From Flavobacterium sp. MC2016-06 (GTDB lineage: Bacteria; Bacteroidota; Bacteroidia; Flavobacteriales; Flavobacteriaceae), in NCBI RefSeq assembly GCF_009711165.2, contig NZ_WMID02000012.1, positions 1 through 64,000 of the forward strand: 64,000 bases of DNA, given 5' to 3'. A program made the position numbers and the translations under genes. Shown in pieces: positions 9,073-15,207 of this stretch. Under the pieces are notes generated by a model, which did no database searches, was not told the DNA's origin, and saw nothing but the letters and a program-made list of their open reading frames with translations. Position 1 is the first letter of the stretch; every line of letters starts with the position of its first letter.

Positions 9073-9118
9073 TAGTAGCGGGAAGCATTCAAATATCTAA
9101 CCAGATTATCTTGGATTA
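9073..9118. repeat. tRNA-tail remnant, third copy of the 45-bp element
   Basis: TAGTAGCGGGAAGCATTC and the following bases (AAATATCTAACCAG) match the copies at 501-545 and 2342-2388. The first eleven bases are identical to the 3' tail of the tRNA at 10057-10067. Confidence 0.6.
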
Positions 9119-9313
9119 TTATGATATTTTAAAATCCGCATCTTAATTTTTACTCTACTTTTTGTTTGCATGTAAACTCATATAAGTGCCAAAATGTATC
9201 AATCAAATTTAAAGTTCTTCTGACAGTTTGTAATGGAAAAATTATATATTTGAAAAAACAAACCCTGACTTTTATCAGACATATCTATAAGTTAGCAGCA
9301 ATTAAGAAATATT

Positions 9314-9814
9314 ATGGCGATTTGGCAACAAGGAATGATTGTAATTCCAGCAGTTTCGGAGATTTTGCCTAAACCAAACAAGGAATTACATTTTGAATAC
9401 GAAGACGCTTGGAGAAAACTTAGTATTGACCATAAGAAGTTTGTAGAGGAAATTGACTCTTTCATTCCAAGAGCTCATTGGGTAAAGTCCAATGATTATT
9501 TTTCTTGGAAAGGGGATACAGAGAACAAAGAAGATAATGACGTTGACCTTTGTATTGACCCTAAATCCGGAATAATAATTTCTCTTGGATTTAGATTTGA
9601 TTTAAGGACAGAATCACCTTATTTCCTTGAAAAGATATTGGGACTATGCATTAAAAATGGGTGGAAAATAGAAACCTACGGAGGATTTTTTTTTCAGCCT
9701 AACTTAACGATAATTCCAGAAGTAATTAAACAATCTGCCTGGAGAGAATTTCTTTCTAACCCAGAAGCATATGTAGAAAAAATAAAAGACGAACCTTGGA
9801 ATAAGAAAGAATAA
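9314..9814 (+). CDS. Hypothetical protein, paralogue of 2456-2935
   Basis: The 166-residue soluble protein begins MAIWQQG and has the FRFDLR and NPEAYVEKI motifs shared with the protein at 2456-2935. It has no signal peptide, membrane segment or recognisable catalytic motif. The start at 9314 is preferred because the paralogue also begins MAIWQ; an overlapping frame from 9166 has no such support. It is immediately followed by a long imperfect palindrome (9827-9937), so gene plus palindrome look like a single-gene mobile cassette. A role as an immunity or orphan defence protein is possible but not shown. Confidence 0.65.
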   Translation: MAIWQQGMIVIPAVSEILPKPNKELHFEYEDAWRKLSIDHKKFVEEIDSFIPRAHWVKSNDYFSWKGDTENKEDNDVDLCIDPKSGIIISLGFRFDLRTESPYFLEKILGLCIKNGWKIETYGGFFFQPNLTIIPEVIKQSAWREFLSNPEAYVEKIKDEPWNKKE

Positions 9815-9817
9815 AAG

Positions 9818-9945
9818 CTGCTAACACGGGCTTTGTGTTAGTGGGCAGACAGTGCGAATAGAAACATTTTAGCAATTAATAAACATTGGTGCTGACAGAC
9901 AGTTTTCGGTTTCAAAAGCTCACCAACGCAAAGCCCGATCGCCCA
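9818..9945. repeat. Long imperfect palindrome after the hypothetical gene
   Basis: The outer arms CGGGCTTTG (9827-9835) and CAAAGCCCG (9929-9937) are perfectly complementary. A nested hairpin CTAACAC ... GTGTTAG lies at 9821-9841, and the heptamer CAGACAG occurs twice inside. The layout, with a stop codon followed directly by a structured element of about 110 bases, resembles the recombination sites found downstream of gene cassettes, but integron-type core sites cannot be confirmed by eye. Confidence 0.5.
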
Positions 9946-9965
9946 GATATGTCTTGATAATCGTT

Positions 9966-9986
9966 AGCGCAGATTTGCAATCTGTG
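9966..9986. repeat. Short hairpin
   Basis: GCGCAGATT and AATCTGTGC pair over nine positions (one G-U) around a TGC loop. It lies between the palindrome and the tRNA terminator and resembles small palindromic repeats seen elsewhere in Bacteroidota. Confidence 0.45.
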
Positions 9987-10020
9987 CCCGCAAAGAAAAT
10001 TTACAAAAGTAAATATAAAC

Positions 10021-10050
10021 AAAAAAGCCTCAGATTTCTCTGAAGCTTTT
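10021..10050 (-). terminator. Terminator of the tRNA-fMet gene
   Basis: On the minus strand an AAGCTTCAGA / TCTGAGGCTT stem (one G-U pair) with a GAAA loop and a following T run begins eight bases after the tRNA 3' end. It is the parent of the displaced copies at 474, 3138 and 6163. Confidence 0.8.
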
Positions 10051-10057
10051 GTCTTAG

Positions 10058-10130
10058 TAGCGGGAACAGGACTCGAACCTGTGACCTTCGGGTTATGAGC
10101 CCGACGAGCTGCCTACTGCTCTATCCCGCG
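10058..10130 (-). tRNA. Initiator tRNA-fMet (anticodon CAU)
   Basis: The 73-nucleotide cloverleaf has acceptor arms CGCGGGA/TCCCGCT, a D-arm GAGC/GCTC, an anticodon arm TCGGG-CTCATAA-CCCGA and a T-arm ACAGG/CCTGT. Three features mark it as an initiator rather than an elongator: the unpaired first base (C1 against U72), the A11-U24 pair, and three consecutive G-C pairs at the base of the anticodon loop. CCA is not encoded (CTA follows the discriminator A), so it must be added after transcription. The gene is transcribed away from era. Its 3' end faces the accessory region, as in tRNA-targeted integration. Confidence 0.95.
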
Positions 10131-10142
10131 ATGTTTCGGGTG

Positions 10143-10172
10143 CAAAGATACGCCCATTTTTGAGAAAAACAA
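10143..10172 (-). promoter_or_regulatory. Promoter of tRNA-fMet
   Basis: On the minus strand the Bacteroidota -7 motif TATCTTTG (10143-10150) is preceded by TTG (10170-10172) with a 19-base spacer. The expected start site lies a few bases before the tRNA 5' end at 10130. Confidence 0.7.
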
Positions 10173-10219
10173 CGAAAACTTTAAAAAATGTTTTATTTTC
10201 TGTATTGAGTTGATATGAT

Positions 10220-10227
10220 TACCTTTG
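10220..10227 (+). promoter_or_regulatory. Promoter -7 element of era
   Basis: TACCTTTG matches TAnnTTTG and lies 20 bases before the era start codon, giving a very short leader. No clear TTG -33 element is seen at the usual spacing. Confidence 0.5.
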
Positions 10228-10246
10228 CAAAATAAATATTACGCAA

Positions 10247-11128
10247 ATGTCACATAAAGCAGGTTTTGTAAACATCATCGGGAATCCAAACGTTGGAAAA
10301 TCAACATTGATGAACGCCTTTGTTGGAGAAAGATTATCAATCATTACATCAAAAGCACAAACAACTCGTCATCGTATTCTTGGAATCGTAAATGGCGAAG
10401 ATTTTCAACTTATACTTTCGGATACACCCGGGATCATCAAACCAGCTTATGAAATGCAGGAATCGATGATGAACTTCGTAAAATCGGCATTTGAAGATGC
10501 TGATATCTTAGTTTATATGGTCGAAATAGGGGAGCAGGACTTAAAAGACGAAGCTTTCTTTAATAAAATCATTCACGCTAAAATTCCGGTTTTGTTGTTG
10601 TTGAATAAAATCGACAATTCAAATCAAGAACAATTAGAAGAGCAAGTGGCGTTTTGGACAGCAAAAGTGCCAAACGCAGAAATTTTCCCAATCTCGGCTT
10701 TACAGAATTTCAACGTTCCAGAAGTTTTTACGAGAATTATCGATTTACTTCCAGAATCACCAGCTTATTATCCAAAAGATCAATTGACAGACAAACCGGA
10801 ACGTTTCTTTGTAAACGAAACTATCCGTGAGAAAATCTTATTGAATTACAGCAAAGAGATTCCGTATGCGGTTGAAATAGTTACTGAAGAGTTTTTTGAA
10901 GACGAAAAAATTATCAGAATTCGTTCGATAATTATGGTAGAACGCGAAACTCAAAAAGGAATTATTATTGGACATAAAGGCGCGGCTTTGAAAAAAGTTG
11001 GAACAGACGCTCGTGCCGATTTAGAGAAATTCTTCGGAAAACAAATTCATATTGAATTGGTTGTAAAAGTGAATAAAAACTGGAGAAGTAACGCGAATAT
11101 GTTGAAACGTTTTGGGTATAATCAATAA
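10247..11128 (+). CDS. era: GTPase Era
   Basis: The 293-residue protein has the G1 motif GNPNVGKS (residues 12-19), the G3 motif DTPG (59-62) and NKID (120-123), followed by a C-terminal KH RNA-binding domain (about 200-290, with the GxxG loop in IIGHKGAALK). Era binds 16S rRNA near its 3' end and assists 30S ribosome maturation. Length and domain order are normal. It is divergent from tRNA-fMet and is followed, after a repeat-filled gap, by another ribosome-assembly GTPase, Der. Confidence 0.98.
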   Translation: MSHKAGFVNIIGNPNVGKSTLMNAFVGERLSIITSKAQTTRHRILGIVNGEDFQLILSDTPGIIKPAYEMQESMMNFVKSAFEDADILVYMVEIGEQDLKDEAFFNKIIHAKIPVLLLLNKIDNSNQEQLEEQVAFWTAKVPNAEIFPISALQNFNVPEVFTRIIDLLPESPAYYPKDQLTDKPERFFVNETIREKILLNYSKEIPYAVEIVTEEFFEDEKIIRIRSIIMVERETQKGIIIGHKGAALKKVGTDARADLEKFFGKQIHIELVVKVNKNWRSNANMLKRFGYNQ

Positions 11129-11215
11129 GAAAGGTTTGTTTTTATTTGTTTCAGGTTTCAAGTTTCAGGTTTTGGAACGTGAAACTTAAAACAAAATTTT
11201 CTTGTTACCTTGAAG

Positions 11216-11298
11216 CCTAGCCCTGATAGAAGTGGAAATCCTTTTGTGAGCTTCTTTAGCGAGCAAAAGATTGTAACGGATAGCAGGAAATAGCTCCT
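11216..11298. repeat. Structured dispersed repeat, about 80 bases
   Basis: The segment begins CCTAGCCCTGATAGAAGTGG and ends GGATAGCAGGAAATAGCTCC, with CTTTTG and CAAAAG arms in the middle. I recognise this pattern as one that recurs in Flavobacterium intergenic DNA; only one copy is present in this window. It lies in the era-der gap. Confidence 0.5.
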
Positions 11299-11318
11299 AA
11301 AAATGAATAGTTTTTATT

Positions 11319-11413
11319 TGTTTCAAGTTTCAAGTTTCAGGTTCCAACTTCGACGCTCCAAAACTTGAAACTTGAAACTTGAAACTTGAAACTTGAAACT
11401 TGAAACTTGAAAC
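11319..11413. repeat. Heptamer tandem repeat with inverted partner
   Basis: ACTTGAA is repeated about seven times in succession (11361-11413). The reverse-complement unit (TTTCAAG) is repeated at 11319-11343 and again at 11147-11171, so the array could fold back on itself. It makes up most of the 446-base era-der gap together with the structured repeat. Confidence 0.85.
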
Positions 11414-11470
11414 AAAAAAACAAAAAAACTCAGCAAATAAGTTAGATGGTGACTAAGCCATTTTTTTAAC

Positions 11471-11478
11471 TACCTTTG
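11471..11478 (+). promoter_or_regulatory. Promoter -7 element of der
   Basis: TACCTTTG matches TAnnTTTG and is followed by GCAAAAA, the same context as the era promoter. The leader would be about 95 bases and ends in a TCTAAAA-type repeat just before the start codon. Confidence 0.5.
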
Positions 11479-11574
11479 CAAAAAATTTAAGGACAGTATT
11501 TTAGCTTATAAATTAATGGGTTTTGTTTAAAACAGAATCTGAAATCTATGATCTAAAATCTAAAATTCAAAAAA

Positions 11575-12885
11575 ATGAATAACATTGTTGCGATAGTAGG
11601 AAGACCTAATGTAGGGAAATCAACCCTTTTTAATAGGCTGATACAAAGAAGAGAAGCTATTGTAGATTCTGTATCTGGGGTTACCCGTGATAGAAACTAT
11701 GGTAAAAGCGAGTGGAACGGAAAAGAGTTTTCTGTAATTGATACTGGAGGATATGTTCGCGGAAGTGATGACGTATTTGAAGGAGAAATCCGCAAACAAG
11801 TAGAATTAGCCATCGACGAAGCCGATGTTATTATATTTGTAGTTGATGTTGAAGAAGGTATTACACCAATGGATGATGTTGTTGCACGCTTATTGCGTAA
11901 AGTAACAAAACCAGTTTTATTGGCTGTAAACAAGGTTGATAACGCAATGCGTGAGAAAGATGCAATTGAGTTTTATAACCTTGGTTTAGGTGAATATTTC
12001 ACATTTGCAAGTATTTCAGGTAGTGGAACAGGAGATTTATTAGATGCTTTAATCGAATCTTTTCCGGTAAAACCAGAACCAGTTCAAGAAGCAGTTGTTT
12101 TGCCTCGTTTTGCAGTAGTTGGTCGCCCAAATGCAGGAAAATCAAGCTTTATTAATGCATTAATTGGTCAAGATCGTTTTATGGTAACGGATATTGCAGG
12201 TACGACTCGTGATGCAATTGATACAAAATTTGACCGTTTTGGTTTTGAATTTAACTTGGTTGATACAGCGGGAATTCGTCGTAAAGCAAAAGTTAAAGAA
12301 GATTTAGAATTTTATTCTGTAATGCGTTCCGTTCGTGCAATTGAGCATGCAGATATTTGTATATTGGTTATCGACGCAACCCGCGGATTTGAAGGGCAGG
12401 ATCAGAGTATTTTCTGGCTGGCTGAGAAAAACCGTAAAGGTGTTGTAATCTTGGTAAACAAATGGGATTTAGTTGAAAAAGATACTATGTCTACACGTGA
12501 TTACGAAGAGAAAATCAAAAAAGAATTAATGCCTTTTACAGATGTGCCAATTTTGTTTGTTTCGGCTTTAACGAAACAACGTTTGTTGAAAGCATTGGAA
12601 GCTACAGTTCAGGTTTTTGAAAATAGAAAACAAAGAATCCCTACTTCAAAATTCAACGAATTTATGTTGAAAGTGATCGAGGCTTATCCACCGCCGGCAA
12701 CAAAAGGAAAATATGTGAAGATTAAATATTGTATGCAATTACCAACGCTAACGCCTCAGTTTGTGTTTTTTGCTAATATGCCACAATACGTTAAAGAACC
12801 ATATAAAAGATATCTTGAAAATAAAATTAGAGAAAATTGGGATTTCGCAGGAGTGCCAATAGATATTTATATCAGAGAGAAATAG
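11575..12885 (+). CDS. der: GTPase Der (EngA)
   Basis: The 436-residue protein has two G domains in tandem, the hallmark of Der. G1 motifs are GRPNVGKS (residues 9-16) and GRPNAGKS (about 182-189), with DTGG and DTAG G3 motifs and two NK(V/W)D motifs. A KH-like domain follows at the C-terminus. It acts in 50S ribosome assembly. The length is normal. It ends before a strong bidirectional terminator and converges on the 624-residue hypothetical gene. Confidence 0.98.
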   Translation: MNNIVAIVGRPNVGKSTLFNRLIQRREAIVDSVSGVTRDRNYGKSEWNGKEFSVIDTGGYVRGSDDVFEGEIRKQVELAIDEADVIIFVVDVEEGITPMDDVVARLLRKVTKPVLLAVNKVDNAMREKDAIEFYNLGLGEYFTFASISGSGTGDLLDALIESFPVKPEPVQEAVVLPRFAVVGRPNAGKSSFINALIGQDRFMVTDIAGTTRDAIDTKFDRFGFEFNLVDTAGIRRKAKVKEDLEFYSVMRSVRAIEHADICILVIDATRGFEGQDQSIFWLAEKNRKGVVILVNKWDLVEKDTMSTRDYEEKIKKELMPFTDVPILFVSALTKQRLLKALEATVQVFENRKQRIPTSKFNEFMLKVIEAYPPPATKGKYVKIKYCMQLPTLTPQFVFFANMPQYVKEPYKRYLENKIRENWDFAGVPIDIYIREK

Positions 12886-12908
12886 ATTTTTAGGAATCTT
12901 TAGAATAA

Positions 12909-12947
12909 AAAAAAGCAACATTTCAAAATTCGAAATGTTGCTTTTTT
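12909..12947. terminator. Bidirectional intrinsic terminator
   Basis: AAAAAGCAACATTTC and GAAATGTTGCTTTTT form a perfect stem around a short loop, with A and T runs on both flanks. It sits between convergent der and the 12963-14837 gene. Confidence 0.9.
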
Positions 12948-12962
12948 AGTTTAAATGGTTTT

Positions 12963-14837
12963 CTATATTTCAATCTTATCGTAGAAAAAAAGCTGTTCCA
13001 ATGGTGTACCGCCATTAGGATCTCCATAATCTCCATCGTGTTTTCTGGTAGATGAATAGAGTTTTACGATGTAAGTACAACGATCAAGAGCTGGCGGATT
13101 ATTAAGTTGCGAACCGTTACTCATTCTTTCGTCATCAGTCGTAGAAATTATAGCGTCTGAAATAAATCTTTGAGAATCAATAGGATCACTATTTTTTCTT
13201 ATAGTTAATGAACAAGAAGAAAGATATGGATGATACAAGGTATATTTAGCATGTATCGTTCCTTTAATTGGAGTACAAAGTGTACTTTCTTCTAATTCTT
13301 TTATAGACAATTTTCTATATATAGGATTGTTGTTCATAATAACCGAGTTCAATATTTTTCCGCCTGATATAGATCCAAATTGATTGGCTGGTTTGTTTTT
13401 TACTTCCCTGATTTCAAAACGAATTGCGAATTTTTCGATTCCAATTTTATTTGCTTCAGGAATGTCTTGTCCAGGATCAAAAATATCAGGAATATTTGCT
13501 GCGCTGGTTAGTGCAGCAGTATTCATACTAATAAGTGTGTCTTCTTCAATAATGTTATAAAGAGCTAAATCAGCAGCTGTTAAACCTGCATTTATCAATG
13601 CTCTTTCTATGGCGTGATTTACATCAAACCAGCCTTGTCCATCAAAATCACTTAGGTCACTGTACACAGTAATTTGATTATGGATTAAAGAAAAAACTTT
13701 GCGAATCAGTTTTGAAACAACACCAGGAGCAAACAAATTAGGATGCAATCCAACAATTTTTGTAAAACTTCCTTCAGGATGAATATTAATGACATCATCA
13801 TTTGCAAATGTGGTATTACTCACAGAAAAGCGATATTCGATAGGGTACCCCGCTGTAGATTTTAAAGCGGCTTGTCCCGTTAAACGTATGGTTGAATATA
13901 AAACATGTTTTGCCGAACCTGCATAACCTTCAGCATCAAAATCACCAGAATCAGTTCCGAATGATGAACTAAAAGTGTTTCCAATTCCTGTCCACGCACT
14001 TGGAAAATCTGTACCATTTGGAGTAACATTTACCTCAGAACATAAATTGACACACAAACAATAGCCAACATTTTTGCGTGCATCTGCTTTAGTCTCGTCA
14101 ACTAATTTTGTTCCAGCCAATTCTGCTTTAAAATAAACATCTGGACCACTTTGAAAAGAGAGAAAATTGGGATCTGTTTCTACATTTATCCACGGAGACA
14201 AAAAAGTCTTTTTAAAATCGGCTGAAGAATAATCAATTCTAAAATGTCCGTTTGCATCAGTAACTGCAGACCCTAAATTATCATCGGTAAGAAAATCGGC
14301 ATCCATTGCAGTAACGTTTGCATTGGCAATAGGAGTATTTGTTTTACAGTTCATCAAATGGCCGCAAATAACCCACGCATCAAAAAAGTGACCTCTTATG
14401 TAACACCACCATTTATAGACTATGTCGTATTTCCATACGTAATTTGGGTTTTGTGCTTGCTGCTCTAGCTCATATTTCATTGACAAAGTGGTAAGGTGAA
14501 ATTGCAGTATTCCATCTCTTTTTGGTATTGGAGGTTTTGGTGGAACAGTACCACAGATAAAATCAACATCTATGTCAGCCCCTATATATTGGTTTTCAAC
14601 TTCAAATTCAAAATCTCCATTTTTATCAGTTGTTGCTCTGCCAATACGCAGTTTCTCTCTCTGTCCAGCTTCTTCTTTTGAAACCAGATGAAATGTTTCT
14701 TTTACGTTTGAAACTGCATTGGTCGAAGGAATTTCTTTTCTGTATGGGAGATAAAATAAAACTTCAACGTTGGATATAGCCTCAAGACAGTCTTCACATA
14801 CATGTCCTCTTAAGGAACCTTTAAAAATATTTCTCAT
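12963..14837 (-). CDS. Unknown protein with two carboxypeptidase-regulatory-like folds
   Basis: The 624-residue protein has no signal peptide. Near the N-terminus is a short Cys motif (HVCEDC), then a transthyretin-like segment whose hallmark is TTDKNGDFEFEV (about residues 69-80). A second such unit at about 158-205 has GHLMNCKTNTPIANANV and TDANGHFRIDY. The remaining 400 residues are unassigned; they include an acidic, Asn-rich region and no catalytic motif I recognise. In Bacteroidota such folds usually belong to exported proteins, so the absence of a signal peptide is odd: either it is cytoplasmic or it leaves by a signal-independent route. It is a single gene between der and an outer-membrane receptor. 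Confidence 0.6.
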   Translation of the reverse strand: MRNIFKGSLRGHVCEDCLEAISNVEVLFYLPYRKEIPSTNAVSNVKETFHLVSKEEAGQREKLRIGRATTDKNGDFEFEVENQYIGADIDVDFICGTVPPKPPIPKRDGILQFHLTTLSMKYELEQQAQNPNYVWKYDIVYKWWCYIRGHFFDAWVICGHLMNCKTNTPIANANVTAMDADFLTDDNLGSAVTDANGHFRIDYSSADFKKTFLSPWINVETDPNFLSFQSGPDVYFKAELAGTKLVDETKADARKNVGYCLCVNLCSEVNVTPNGTDFPSAWTGIGNTFSSSFGTDSGDFDAEGYAGSAKHVLYSTIRLTGQAALKSTAGYPIEYRFSVSNTTFANDDVINIHPEGSFTKIVGLHPNLFAPGVVSKLIRKVFSLIHNQITVYSDLSDFDGQGWFDVNHAIERALINAGLTAADLALYNIIEEDTLISMNTAALTSAANIPDIFDPGQDIPEANKIGIEKFAIRFEIREVKNKPANQFGSISGGKILNSVIMNNNPIYRKLSIKELEESTLCTPIKGTIHAKYTLYHPYLSSCSLTIRKNSDPIDSQRFISDAIISTTDDERMSNGSQLNNPPALDRCTYIVKLYSSTRKHDGDYGDPNGGTPLEQLFFYDKIEI

Positions 14838-15160
14838 GATAAATTTGTTTAAAATTGCTTACTTTAATCAGTTTTCGGCTTCTCTGTCATACTCTTTTTT
14901 AGGATTTTCTGAGTTCTCCTTGTTTTTAGATTTCGAGATAACAAAGATTTTGTATTCTAACGAGAAAAAGATTCGGTTAAATACTGTTTTTTAGAGGGTG
15001 ATTTTACCCTTTTTTAAATTTATTTAAGTGAAATTTAAATTATTGTAAGTCAGTAGTTTAAATTTAAATTTTGTATCTTTTTTTAAATTTAAAATGATGG
15101 AAAAAGGTTGTGGCACTTTTTTTGAAGAAATTAAAAAAATAAATGTAAAAACCACAATTA

Positions 15161-15186
15161 AACCTTTTGCGTTTTTTATAGTCTTA
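15161..15186 (+). promoter_or_regulatory. Possible alternative-sigma promoter of the beta-barrel gene
   Basis: AACCTTTTGCG (15161-15171) and TAGTCTTA (15179-15186) lie 22 bases before the start codon at 15208 and do not fit TAnnTTTG. They could be an ECF-sigma type promoter, which is an inference from layout only. The rest of the 370-base gap 14838-15207 is A/T-rich, with one 33-codon frame (15094-15195) I do not accept as a gene. Confidence 0.25.
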
Positions 15187-15207
15187 CTATCCTAACTAAC
15201 CGAATTT

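Larger units (their letters stand above)
8675..9313. other. 639-base gene-free stretch upstream of the sulfatase
   Basis: I see no convincing gene here. It holds a short inverted repeat (AGTAACG at 8735-8741 and CGTTACT at 8762-8768) about 65 bases upstream of the sulfatase start, which could be an operator. A 16-base remnant resembling the tRNA T-arm (GACGGGACTCGAATC) is at 8949-8964, followed by the terminator and tail copy listed separately. Confidence 0.5.

Noticed and set aside
474..9118. Additional functional tRNA genes at the tRNA-tail remnants
   Set aside because: None can form a full cloverleaf; only the tail, terminator or T-arm-like pieces remain.
9166..9372. Open frame overlapping the start of the hypothetical gene
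   Set aside because: It has no similarity to its paralogue; the MAIWQ start at 9314 is shared by both family members.
15094..15195. 33-codon frame upstream of the beta-barrel gene
   Set aside because: It overlaps the likely promoter, has no amino-acid bias of a leader peptide, and no family support.
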